A DNA stretch of 64,000 nucleotides from Acidobacteriota bacterium (GTDB lineage Bacteria > Acidobacteriota > Holophagae > Acanthopleuribacterales > Acanthopleuribacteraceae), in contig PDUC01000028.1 in NCBI GenBank assembly GCA_002747255.1, forward strand, positions 45,515-109,514, written 5' to 3'. The notes below the pieces were generated by a model. It did no database searches, was not told the origin of the DNA, and worked only from the letters and a program-made list of their open reading frames with translations. The position numbers were made by a program, and so were the translations under genes. Shown here piece by piece: positions 8,875-18,170 of this stretch (its first letter is position 1; each line of letters starts with the position of its first letter).

Positions 8875-10243
8875 AAAGAAATTATCCTGGAAGTTTCCCA
8901 GAACGTTTTGGGTTGCCAATGTCGTGGAACTCCTGGAACGCGCCGCGTGGTACGGTGTCTTTGTCGCCATAACGCTTTACTTAAGCCGCATTCTCGCCTT
9001 TTCCGATATTGAAGCGGGTCTCATATCAGGTATCTTTTCCGCCGGTCTCTACTTCCTGCCCACTTTCAGCGGAGCACTGGCCGATCAAATGGGTTTCAAA
9101 AAAGCACTGTTACTGGCCTTTTTTCTGCTCACTGTCGGTTACGCCAGCATGTGGGTACTGCCCACCCTGCTGGAAAGTGCCGGACTGGTTGAATACGGCC
9201 GAGTAGTCCATTTTCTGGGCCTGAAAGAGAGCTGGCACAAGTGGTTGTTTATCCCCATTATGCTGATCATTATGGTCGGAGGGTCCTTCATCAAGTCTGT
9301 TATCACGGGTACGGTCGCTACGGAGACGTCCGGAGATAACCGGGCAAGAGGTTATTCCATCTTTTACGCGATGGTCAACATAGGTGCCTTTTCGGGTAAA
9401 ACCATCGTCAAACCACTGCGCGAGAGCATGGGCAACGAAGGCCTGATTGTTTTAAACCTCTTTGCTGCCGGCATGACGCTCCTGGCATTTATCGGTGTCT
9501 TCTTTTTCTTCCGCTCAGAGCGAAGAAGGGAAAGCGGGAAAACACTGAATGATATCTGGCACTCACTGATTGCCGTCTGTTCCAGAGGCCGTCTGCTTAT
9601 TTTAATTTTCATTATTACCGGTTTCTGGATGGTTCAGCATCAACTCTACGCGACCATGCCGAAATATGTTCTCAGAATGGCCGGAGAAGGCGCTTCCCCA
9701 TCCTGGTACGCCAACGTCAACCCCGCCGTGGTTGTGCTCACGGTAAGCCTGGTCACCCAGCTTATGAGAAAGGTCTCGGCTCTTGGCTCGATGACTGTTG
9801 GCATGTTCATCATGCCGCTTTCGGCATTCTGCATGGCTGCCGGCAACATGATGAGCGAAGAACCCATTTTAGGCCTGCACCCTGTCGCCCTTATGATGAT
9901 TGTCGGCATCGCTTTTCAGGGTTTGGCAGAAAGCTTCATATCACCTCGCTATCTCGAGTATTTTTCAAAACAGGCTCCCGCCGGTGAGGAAGGCCTTTAC
10001 CTTGGGTTCAGTCATCTTCACTCTTTTATATCGTCTATCCTGGGTTTCGGCCTGTCGGGCTTTCTGCTGGATAAGTACTGCCCTTCTTCCGCCAACTTTG
10101 CCACCGACGCAGAGTGGATTGCCGCTAAAGCCCATGCCCACTATATCTGGCTTGTATTCGTGGCCATAGCATCCATTTCGGCCATCAGCCTGGTGGTCTT
10201 TGGTTTTGTCACCCGAAAGATGGACAAGGAGAAAATGGCTTGA
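8861..10243 (+). CDS. Proton-dependent oligopeptide transporter (POT/PTR-type MFS)
   Basis: A 460-residue inner-membrane symporter with about 12-14 hydrophobic segments. Two POT hallmarks are present: the ExxER motif in helix 1 (Glu23, Glu26, Arg27 in VELLERAAWYG), and FYAMVNIGAF, matching the FYxxINxG signature. These point to proton-driven di- and tripeptide uptake rather than a general MFS role. The sequence is otherwise divergent, so substrate is inference. Its start lies inside the end of rdgB, making it the last gene of the 5777-10243 run. PepD at 1044 could process imported peptides. Confidence 0.8.
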   Translation: MESVEKKLSWKFPRTFWVANVVELLERAAWYGVFVAITLYLSRILAFSDIEAGLISGIFSAGLYFLPTFSGALADQMGFKKALLLAFFLLTVGYASMWVLPTLLESAGLVEYGRVVHFLGLKESWHKWLFIPIMLIIMVGGSFIKSVITGTVATETSGDNRARGYSIFYAMVNIGAFSGKTIVKPLRESMGNEGLIVLNLFAAGMTLLAFIGVFFFFRSERRRESGKTLNDIWHSLIAVCSRGRLLILIFIITGFWMVQHQLYATMPKYVLRMAGEGASPSWYANVNPAVVVLTVSLVTQLMRKVSALGSMTVGMFIMPLSAFCMAAGNMMSEEPILGLHPVALMMIVGIAFQGLAESFISPRYLEYFSKQAPAGEEGLYLGFSHLHSFISSILGFGLSGFLLDKYCPSSANFATDAEWIAAKAHAHYIWLVFVAIASISAISLVVFGFVTRKMDKEKMA

Positions 10244-10386
10244 TCACAACCGGCATGACAACCAGTCCGCTGATCGACCTGGTCTGATTAACCTGAGGTG
10301 CCAACCACTCTATACTGACAACATAACAGGTATCATAATGCCTGAATATGGAACACCGTATTGCGTTGACAGGTTTTAGAAGACAT

Positions 10387-12099
10387 TCAAACCCTGAATT
10401 TCGAGACCATTTCAGTCAGTTCCTCCGCCAGTCTATCGAGTTCTTTAGAACTTTCATGTACCTGAGAACTGTCTTTGGCCACTCTGGTTCCCGCACGACT
10501 CACCATGGCAATGTCTTCCGCTATGGAAGAAGATACCTCCGCGCTTTGTGCAATACTGACATTCATCGCTGAAATGCCCGTAGTCGCTTGTTGCACATTC
10601 GTGCTTATTTCGTCTGTTGTCAAGGACTGCTTCTCAACCCCTTCCGCAATACTTTTTACAATATCAGTAAAATTAGAAATTACATCTGTAACTTTAGCGA
10701 TTTCCTTGACGGTTTCAGTGGTGGCATTTTGTATGCCGGTTATTTTTACACCTATTTCCTGAGTCGCTTCTGTTGTTTGACTGGCCAGCTCCTTTATTTC
10801 TTTGGCAACCACGGCAAACCCTTTGCCCGCGTCACCTGCTCTTGACGCCTCAATCGTCGCGTTCAATGCCAAAAGATTGGTTTGCTCAGAAATATCTGTA
10901 ATGACTTTTGTCACATTGCTGATTTTATTGGCAGCATTTCCCAGCTCCTTTAACTTCCTGGACGCTGTTTCTGATTTGGAAACAGCCTCATCAACAACCT
11001 GTTTTGCCTCATCAGTCTTGATCACAACTTCTTGTTCCGCAAAATTAAGCTGCTTTGTACCCGAGGCTATCACCTGCATATTGGAAGCACTCTGTTCACT
11101 TGTAGCAGCAATAGAGCCCATATTGGCACTCATCTCTTCTGAGGCTGCGGCTACGGTATTCGATAGTTTCATTGTATCGTCCACGGCTGATTGCATCCCC
11201 GCAGAAATGTCGGATAATTGCCCGGAAGAGGTTTTCAGCGTCTGTACCCCGGACACAATAATCCTTACCATTTTAGCAAGATTATTGGCCATGGCTTTCA
11301 ATGCATTGGCCAACTGTCCAATTTCTCCTCTGCCGGTAACCACAATTTCCCCTGTCAAATTGCCCTTGCCTATTTCTGACACATTCTCTGCCAAAAGGCC
11401 CAAAGAACAAATGACCTGTTTGTAAATGACCCAGCACGTAAAAATTAAACACATAAAAAGAATGACAAGAGTTGAAATGAAGAGGTTCATGTAGAAATCC
11501 GCTCTGTCTTTTAAATTGACGGCTGCTTTTGTGCGTTCATCCAGGCAAGCGAAAAACCGATCGACCGAATCCATTATGTCTCTGACATAATCGTGATACT
11601 GCTGGTTGAACATAAGCTCTCTTGCCAATTCCATATTCGGAACACCTTTTTGAGTATACTGGCCGTCGCCATCCTCGAACAGACCTTTCACCGCGTTCAT
11701 CGCTCTTACTTCGGTTGCTACCAAACCATTGGATTTAGCCACTGCCTCATCCAACAAGGCAAACTCTTCTTTTGTAAAGCCTAACGCTTCCATTATCTTT
11801 CTGAGGGATATGGTTCTTCCATCAGGTCGGTTTTTTTTACCGTCACGTACGGCAATAATGTCGTTATACATGTTTTCGTACTTTGGGTTCCCTGTAACGA
11901 CATAGGTTCTTGCCAGACGAGTGAGATCACGAGAGCTCTGACGGAATTCGTATGCAATTACAAAGGATTGAAAACGTTTATCTTCCTCATTTTGAAGTTT
12001 ATTCTGATTATTCAGCAGAAGCATAACCAGAACACCCTGACAAATAAATAAAAAACTGAAAACCAACAATATAGAGAAAAAAAGCTTTTTTAGTGTCAT
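10387..12099 (-). CDS. Methyl-accepting chemotaxis protein (chemoreceptor 1)
   Basis: A 570-residue membrane chemoreceptor. Transmembrane segment 1 is at about residues 7-30. A periplasmic helical sensor region of about 180 residues follows (with [18 protein letters not shown]), then a second membrane segment near 205-228, a HAMP domain ([11 protein letters not shown]), and a long signalling coiled coil. The hairpin tip that contacts CheA and CheW reads [20 protein letters not shown], then [15 protein letters not shown]. The C-terminus (EMVSKFRV) has no CheR/CheB-tethering pentapeptide. The receptor at 12958-14673 is a close paralogue. No che genes are in the window. Confidence 0.95.
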   Translation of the reverse strand: MTLKKLFFSILLVFSFLFICQGVLVMLLLNNQNKLQNEEDKRFQSFVIAYEFRQSSRDLTRLARTYVVTGNPKYENMYNDIIAVRDGKKNRPDGRTISLRKIMEALGFTKEEFALLDEAVAKSNGLVATEVRAMNAVKGLFEDGDGQYTQKGVPNMELARELMFNQQYHDYVRDIMDSVDRFFACLDERTKAAVNLKDRADFYMNLFISTLVILFMCLIFTCWVIYKQVICSLGLLAENVSEIGKGNLTGEIVVTGRGEIGQLANALKAMANNLAKMVRIIVSGVQTLKTSSGQLSDISAGMQSAVDDTMKLSNTVAAASEEMSANMGSIAATSEQSASNMQVIASGTKQLNFAEQEVVIKTDEAKQVVDEAVSKSETASRKLKELGNAANKISNVTKVITDISEQTNLLALNATIEASRAGDAGKGFAVVAKEIKELASQTTEATQEIGVKITGIQNATTETVKEIAKVTDVISNFTDIVKSIAEGVEKQSLTTDEISTNVQQATTGISAMNVSIAQSAEVSSSIAEDIAMVSRAGTRVAKDSSQVHESSKELDRLAEELTEMVSKFRV

Positions 12100-12376
12100 A
12101 ACTAGACCTCACTTACAACAACCAATAACCATAATATTTCAAAGTTAAATCATAGAAGTTTGTATAAAACACGATGTCATAGTCTTTCTTGTGCTCGAAC
12201 TTGAAGAGGCGTTGAATTATATCGTATTTTCAAAGAAAAGCATACATAAAAAAGCATTTATCTCTGTTTATTATCCCATCCTGCAGCCTGCATTCCGGGT
12301 CTATTGTAATGAGGTGCAGGTGGTTCTATTCCATTCTTCTGTAGAGGTCTATTTGCTTATTGGTTATTTGGCCCGT

Positions 12377-12760
12377 TTAGATGGCATGTCCAGGGACTTT
12401 GAAACTTTCGATGGCATCGAACTCATCCAGCACTTCTTGCATCGTATCATCTTTAAAAAGCTTCGTGTCCTGCATTTTCTTCTTAGCATTTTCTTCTTAA
12501 TGTGCGACAGGATGATGAGTGCAATGCATTCCACAAACAACTTCCAGTCTAAGCTCCTTTCCGGTGAGACATCTAACCTTATTAGCCTCCAAGCGCGCTT
12601 TAATGTTTCCAAACGCTTTCTCAACAAGGTCTTTGTTTCTATATGTTGCCAAAGCTTTTAGCGGGTCTTTGATATGGTTGCTTAAAAGCGTAAAATAACT
12701 GTCATTTCGTTTGGCCTCGGCAAGGACTTTTTCTTTGGGTGTCCATTGCACACCCATTGC
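12377..12760 (-). pseudogene. Decayed IS1634-type transposase, C-terminal remnant
   Basis: Joining three minus-strand frames recovers the C-terminal third of an IS1634/IS4-superfamily transposase: NDSYFTLLSNHIKDP, TYRNKDLVEKAFGNIKARLE, then in a second frame DWKLFVECIALIILSHIKKKM, then in a third TMQEVLDEFDAIESFKVPGH ending at a TAA (12377-12379). The YRxKDxVEKxF stretch contains the catalytic Glu region of the family. At least two frameshifts and loss of the N-terminal two thirds make it non-functional. No terminal inverted repeats were found. It sits between two duplicated chemoreceptor genes. Confidence 0.8.
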
Positions 12761-12957
12761 ACGCCGCGTCAAACTTGAAAGAAGGAAAATCACATTCAAC
12801 ATCGTCATTTTCCAGTAAAACACCAACTCAACCCTGACAGGCTTTTTATTTCAAGTGCTGGTTCTGGTTCTCTATACAGGCAACTGACCTTTAAAACACA
12901 GCGATAAATCAGTAGATGACCAATCACCGTACCTCGGTGATGAGCTTTGGATGGAAG

Positions 12958-14673
12958 TCAAATCCTGAAACTCGCAACCATGGCAGTCAGTTCCTCCGCC
13001 AGCTTATCGAGTTTGACAGAACTCTCGTGTACCTGAGAGCTGTCTTTGGCAACTCTCGTTCCGGCACGACTCACCATGGCAATGTCTTCCGCGATAGAAG
13101 TCGACACCTCCGCACTCTCTACGATACTGACACTCATCTCTGAAATTCCCACAGTGGCTTGTTGCAAATTTCTGCTAATTTCCTCTGTTGTTGACAACTG
13201 TTCCTCCACCGCAGCGGCAATGCTGTTTACAATTTCATCGAAATTGGAAATGACATCGGTAACTTTGCCAATTTCTTTGATTGTTTCACTGGTGGCTGTT
13301 TGAATTCCGGATATTTTCGCCCTGATGTCCTGCGTGGCATCGGTTGTTTGACTGGCCAGCTCCTTTATCTCGTTGGCAACGACGGCAAACGCCTTCCCCG
13401 ATTCACCTGCACTGGCCGCCTCAATGGTCGCATTCAAGGCCAGGAGATTGGTTTGTTCGGAGATGTCTCTTATGACTTCTATTACGCCACTGATTTTTTC
13501 AGCGGCATTTCCCAATGTTTCTAACTGTTTGGACGCGGTTACTGATTTTGTAACAGCCTCATGGACAATATTTCTAGCCTCCTCGGACTTGTTCACAATT
13601 TCTTGTTCTGCTACATTTATTTGCTCTGTACCCAAGGCAATTACCTTCAGATTGGTGGCACTCTCTTCACTTGTAGCAGCAATAGAACCCATATTGGCAC
13701 TCATTTCTTCAGTCGCTGCAGCTGAATTATTCGATAATTCCCTTGTGCTTTTCACGGTTTTTTCCATTCCAGCTGAAATAACCGATAATTCGCCAGATGC
13801 TATTCTCAAGGTTTGCACTCCGGACACGATAATTCGCACCATATTAGCCAGGTTATTGACCATAGCTTGCAGTGCGCGCGCCAATTGTCCTATTTCTCCA
13901 CCTCCGGAAACCTCGATTACTCGGGCCAGATTGCCTTCGCCAATCTCTGTCACATCTTCTGTCAACAATCCAAGGGAACGAATAACCCGAGCGTAAATGA
14001 TCCAGCCAGAAAAAATAAGACACAAAAAAAACACCACAAGCGTTGCAACAAATACCTTTATGTATGTGTCAACTTTTTTCTTGAGTAAATCGCAGGTCGT
14101 CCTGGTGCGTTGGTCTAAACGGGAAAAAAAACGATTCACCGGTTGCATAATATCCTGAATGTACATGTGATACTGCTGGTTGAACATGAGCTCTCTTGCC
14201 AACTCGGTATTTGGGGAACCGCTTTTTGTATAGTTTCCGCTGCCATCGTCAAACAACCCTTTAACAGCGTTCATCGCTTTTTTTTCTGTTGCAACCAACC
14301 CATCGGATTTGGCAATTGCCTCATCCAGCATGGAAAATTCCTCGGCTGTAAAACCGAGATTTTTCATAATCTGTCTGAGAGATATGGTTCTTCCGTCGGG
14401 CCTGGGCTTTTGACCGTTCCGCACGGCGATGACATCGTTATACCTGGTTTCGTATTTCGACTGTCCTGTGACAACATAGGTTCGTGCCAGACGGGTAAGT
14501 TCACAAGAACTATTCAGGAATTCATTGGCAGCCAGGTAGGATTTGTAGCGTATTTTCTGCTCACTCTGAAGTTTATTCTGCGCATCCAGCAACAGTAAAA
14601 TAAGTATCATTTGACAGATAAATAAAGCACTGAATACAAAAAAAATAGATACAAATAGTTTCTTTAGTGTCAT
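12958..14673 (-). CDS. Methyl-accepting chemotaxis protein (chemoreceptor 2)
   Basis: A 571-residue chemoreceptor with the same plan as the one at 10387: membrane segment near residues 7-30, periplasmic helical sensor with [18 protein letters not shown], second membrane segment near 208-232, HAMP, and a signalling hairpin tip [20 protein letters not shown]. The two share much of their signalling and sensor sequence, and both end in a similar tail without a tethering pentapeptide. I chose the ATG at 14673 (MTLKKLF, matching the paralogue) because GGGGA then lies at normal distance; an ATG two codons earlier abuts that site. Clearly a gene duplication. Confidence 0.95.
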   Translation of the reverse strand: MTLKKLFVSIFFVFSALFICQMILILLLLDAQNKLQSEQKIRYKSYLAANEFLNSSCELTRLARTYVVTGQSKYETRYNDVIAVRNGQKPRPDGRTISLRQIMKNLGFTAEEFSMLDEAIAKSDGLVATEKKAMNAVKGLFDDGSGNYTKSGSPNTELARELMFNQQYHMYIQDIMQPVNRFFSRLDQRTRTTCDLLKKKVDTYIKVFVATLVVFFLCLIFSGWIIYARVIRSLGLLTEDVTEIGEGNLARVIEVSGGGEIGQLARALQAMVNNLANMVRIIVSGVQTLRIASGELSVISAGMEKTVKSTRELSNNSAAATEEMSANMGSIAATSEESATNLKVIALGTEQINVAEQEIVNKSEEARNIVHEAVTKSVTASKQLETLGNAAEKISGVIEVIRDISEQTNLLALNATIEAASAGESGKAFAVVANEIKELASQTTDATQDIRAKISGIQTATSETIKEIGKVTDVISNFDEIVNSIAAAVEEQLSTTEEISRNLQQATVGISEMSVSIVESAEVSTSIAEDIAMVSRAGTRVAKDSSQVHESSVKLDKLAEELTAMVASFRI

Positions 14674-14679
14674 CACCAT

Positions 14680-15370
14680 TCCCCATTCATGAAATTATTA
14701 AAAAACCAATTCATTCAATCAATGTGACTTTTAATGAAAAAAAAGCAAGCACTGTCGTCTTGCTTCCCTTGAAGCTTCATTAATAAAAAAGCAAGCTCCA
14801 CGCTTTCGCAATTCAGAATACAACATAAGAAAACAATTATCCAGTTAAATTATTATTAGACCATAAACCCTTAAATCTAATGGCTTTAGTTAATATGTGG
14901 CAATTATTGGAATTGAATTTATTTGTGATTGTGATACAGAAGAACCGGGTTTTTCGGCTAAACTATATTGTATTCAATTCACAATACGCTTGTACAACAC
15001 GGCAGCTGGATGCCCCCTAAAAAAAAGAGTGGCGGCAAAATATCACGACCGTTTTTTGGTTCATCGCTGTCTTGGGAATGGTCATGACAGTCATTGAAGA
15101 GGTTCCCTTAGACTGACAAAAAGACCTTGTGTGGGCAGAAAGGAGTTGGGGTGAGTTGCCATTGAAAAGGCTGTCCACCGTTGTACAACCTGCCAATTCT
15201 TTCAGCGGATCTTCCGGGAGCCTGCATTCATTGATTCGACTGTCACATTTGAAAAAAAACTTACACCTGACTTCTTGATTTTGCTTTAATGTTCACACCT
15301 CAAAATATTTTAATTCAATAACTTGACTATATAAGCCAAAAGACAGCAGGTTTTTTCGGCATTGCAAGTC
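14680..15370. other. Intergenic region, no gene recognised
   Basis: Almost 700 bases, AT-rich near 14700-14900. It lies between the start of chemoreceptor 2 and the terminator of the cyd operon. Short frames here show no family features. It should hold the chemoreceptor 2 promoter. Confidence 0.45.
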
Positions 15371-15414
15371 AAAACTGTCATTATCAGTGGCTGCAAGCCC
15401 ACTGATAATGACAG
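15371..15414 (-). terminator. Hairpin terminator of the cydAB operon
   Basis: A perfect 16-bp inverted repeat (15375-15390 with 15399-15414, 8-nt loop) lies about 160 bases after the cydB stop. Read on the minus strand it is followed by TTTT. The T-run is short, so the stem length is the main support. Confidence 0.65.
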
Positions 15415-15577
15415 ACTGAAAAACGAGTAAAATTTACTAATTAAATGATTTATGTCGATTTTTCAAGATATTCCTTCCGAAAGATCCGTTTCAGGAAAAA
15501 AGAGGAAGTTAAATCCTGTGGAAGTACTGCAACCTGGAGGAATCTGATTCCAGTTTACCAGGTCTATTTAGGTATCA

Positions 15578-16573
15578 CTACTTATTACTTGCGGTGTAGC
15601 CGTGAAAGACTTTATAGAGGTAAACAAGCGGTGGCAATACCAACAGCAAGACCACGACAAGACCCACATTCAGTAAAAACAGGGTTTTGTCCGGGGCACA
15701 GCTATTTTGAACGGTTAGTTCAGATCCGCCAGTAAACATCATGAAAACGGGGTACTGAGTTGCAAACCATCCTGCCAATATAGTGGCAACCACAACACCC
15801 GCAACCAGGCGGAGGTACCAGACGTGTGAACGAACCTTCCACATGATTGGAACACAGACCAGCGCGATAACTTGAAGAGCAATCTGCATAGGTGTGGAGG
15901 CATCTGAAATGTCCACAATACCGCCCATGCCACCCCAGGCAAGTACAAACCCACCCGTAATGAACATCCCCACAAAGAAGCCAATGGCTCTCTTTTCAAT
16001 GACCTTTCTTTCCTCTTCAAGCTGCAGTTCTCCCAGAAAGAAAATGGCTGCCAGAAACCCGAACATGGTCATTACAAACAACCCGCACAACAAACCCATA
16101 ATCGTCATCCAGGGAGCGACATACATATCATAAAAAGAGGCTTCCGCTCGATCGGGAAAAACCGTCAGGAAAGAGGCCACAATCAGGCCAAAACAAAAGG
16201 GAGTGAGAGTGGAGCTGGCTCTAAAAAGGAATGAGTAGAGCTTGAAGCTCTTTTCAGGTTCAGGATCGTATTTCCTGAAAGTGAAAAAAGTACCCCTCAA
16301 GACAATACCGCATAGAGCGAGAGAAAGCGGAACAAATAAGTACTCCGACAAAGCAGAGAAGAACTTTGGAAATCCCACAAACAGGATAACGACAATGGCT
16401 ATTAACCAGACGTGATTAGCTTCCCAAATGGGCGCCAACTTACCTTGCAATTTAGACCTGAGATGGGGGTACCTGGTTAAGGAGGCTTCTAAAGGACCAC
16501 CGCCAAAATCCGCACCTCCAAAGAGAACGTAAACAACAAGAACAATGAGAAGAAATGCCAGCGTTAAATACAT
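15578..16573 (-). CDS. cydB: Cytochrome bd ubiquinol oxidase subunit II
   Basis: Second membrane subunit of the high-affinity quinol oxidase that reduces oxygen to water. About 331 residues with eight or nine hydrophobic helices. The N-terminus has the family pattern VLFGGADFGGG, followed by IWEANHVWLI. The ATG at 16573 was chosen because GGAGG precedes it and because it overlaps the cydA stop in a TAATG arrangement, giving coupled translation; a longer frame upstream lacks support. A hairpin terminator follows at 15371-15414. No cydX or cydDC genes are adjacent. Confidence 0.95.
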   Translation of the reverse strand: MYLTLAFLLIVLVVYVLFGGADFGGGPLEASLTRYPHLRSKLQGKLAPIWEANHVWLIAIVVILFVGFPKFFSALSEYLFVPLSLALCGIVLRGTFFTFRKYDPEPEKSFKLYSFLFRASSTLTPFCFGLIVASFLTVFPDRAEASFYDMYVAPWMTIMGLLCGLFVMTMFGFLAAIFFLGELQLEEERKVIEKRAIGFFVGMFITGGFVLAWGGMGGIVDISDASTPMQIALQVIALVCVPIMWKVRSHVWYLRLVAGVVVATILAGWFATQYPVFMMFTGGSELTVQNSCAPDKTLFLLNVGLVVVLLLVLPPLVYLYKVFHGYTASNK

Positions 16574-17874
16574 TACGACTCCTCCCTCGATGCAACTTCG
16601 AACCACTTAAACAAAAGCTTAAATGAGACAAAGGCCAACACAAAATAGATCAAAACCAAAATGACCAAACTCCATTCCAACCCTGTAACAGGTGTAACAG
16701 CATCTTTTGTTCTCATAACCTGGTAAATAATCCAGGGTTGACGACCGACTTCGGTAACAGCCCATCCCGTTTCAAGTGCCAAAAATCCGGTAGGACTCAG
16801 CACCAACAGGGCTTTAAGGAACCAGGGCGGGTCCAGGCTCTTTTTCTTATATATCCGCCATAAAATCCATAAGCTCATAATGGCAAAAAGCGTCCCCAAG
16901 CCAACCATAATCTGAAACGCCACATGTGTTGGCAATACGGGCGGCCAGTTCTCTTTCGGAAACGCATCCAGACCTTTCACTTCGGCATTGAAGTCGGCAA
17001 AGGCCAGGAAACTGAGCATGCCGGGAAGTTCAATGGCACCGTGCACTTCCTGCGTTTCTTCATTGGGCCATCCGCCCAGCAGCAAAGGTGCTTTTTCCTG
17101 AGTCTCAAACAACGCCTCCATGGCTGCCAGCTTTTCCGGCTGACGCTTGGCGACCGACTTGGCACTGAAATCCCCGATCAAGGGTTGAATGAGGGATGCA
17201 ACTGCAAAGATGGGCATGAGGTACAATAGCGCTCTTTTGTGAAATTGAGGAGATTTTTTCTTTAACAAACCATAGGCATGCAAGCCCGCAGCCGCTAAAG
17301 TCGTGGCTTGAAAAGCCGCAACCAGCATGTGGATAGCCTGAAGCGGCCAGGCCTCGTTGAACATGGCCTTGACAGGGTCGATATTGATGGCTTGACCATT
17401 GACCCAGTCAAATCCGGCGGGAGCATTCATCCAGCCGTTGGCAGCAATCACGAGGATCCCTGAAACCAGACCGCACAGCCCTACCAGCAGCCCGAAAATG
17501 AGGTGCAGACGGGCGGGGATTCTTCCCCATCCATACAGAAACAAACCTAAAAAAATAGCTTCCAGAAAAAACGCGGCACCCTCCAACGAGAAGGGCATCC
17601 CAAAAATTGGTCCCGCATGCTCCATGAAAGTAGGCCAAAGCAAACCAAGTTGGAAGCTCAAAACCGTACCGCTCACAGCGCCTGTTGCGAACAAAATGGC
17701 CGAGCCCCGCATCCAGGCTTTTGTCAACTTTAAATCGATCTCAGAGCCGTTTTTTTGGTAGTTCCAATAAGACCAGGTCATTAAAAACGGCATCACCATG
17801 CTGATTGATGCAAAAATAATGTGAAATGCCAAAGAGAAAGTCATTAACGATCGAGCTAACATGAGGTGATCCAT
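16573..17874 (-). CDS. cydA: Cytochrome bd ubiquinol oxidase subunit I
   Basis: Haem-bearing subunit of cytochrome bd. About 433 residues, nine predicted helices. His18 in SLAFHIIFASISM corresponds to the haem b595 ligand near the N-terminus, and the GRQPWIIYQVMRTKDAVTP motif typical of CydA is present near residue 375. The Q-loop is of the short type. The start at 17874 (MDHLMLARS) has a GGAGG site; the frame extends 19 codons further but without a better site. With a hydrogenase elsewhere in the window it suggests life at low or fluctuating oxygen. Confidence 0.96.
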   Translation of the reverse strand: MDHLMLARSLMTFSLAFHIIFASISMVMPFLMTWSYWNYQKNGSEIDLKLTKAWMRGSAILFATGAVSGTVLSFQLGLLWPTFMEHAGPIFGMPFSLEGAAFFLEAIFLGLFLYGWGRIPARLHLIFGLLVGLCGLVSGILVIAANGWMNAPAGFDWVNGQAINIDPVKAMFNEAWPLQAIHMLVAAFQATTLAAAGLHAYGLLKKKSPQFHKRALLYLMPIFAVASLIQPLIGDFSAKSVAKRQPEKLAAMEALFETQEKAPLLLGGWPNEETQEVHGAIELPGMLSFLAFADFNAEVKGLDAFPKENWPPVLPTHVAFQIMVGLGTLFAIMSLWILWRIYKKKSLDPPWFLKALLVLSPTGFLALETGWAVTEVGRQPWIIYQVMRTKDAVTPVTGLEWSLVILVLIYFVLAFVSFKLLFKWFEVASREES

Positions 17875-18170
17875 GGTCGACCTCCAACATTTTTGTAAAA
17901 GACTGCAAAAAAAGTTACAGCCATGTGGCAAACTCTAACACATTTTGAGGATAATATCAAAACCGATGTATGTTGTATTTCAAAGATACTTATTGTCTGT
18001 TTTAACTCCTGTTTGATAGTATTTGGAGTTGCCACACGCGACCCTGGTCGTTGCAATTAAAACAACAACCGTTGTTTTTTTAAGACTTTTCCACGCGTTA
18101 TATGGAGTCCCTCCTGGAGCGCGCTTTCCCGAAATGGTAAAGAACAAAATCGATATCAAAGGTTCCTTAA

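Noticed and set aside
10475-11425. Long plus-strand frames rich in Ala, Ser and Thr opposite the chemoreceptor genes
   Set aside because: They mirror the coiled-coil coding sequence of the receptors, whose reverse strand is naturally low in stop codons.
12191-12661. Long plus-strand open frame of 156 codons
   Set aside because: It is antisense to the recognisable transposase remnant, which explains the open frame; the plus-strand protein has no family features.
14897-15097. 66-codon plus-strand frame in the gap before the cyd operon
   Set aside because: No conserved pattern and no translation signals; an AT-rich spacer explains it.
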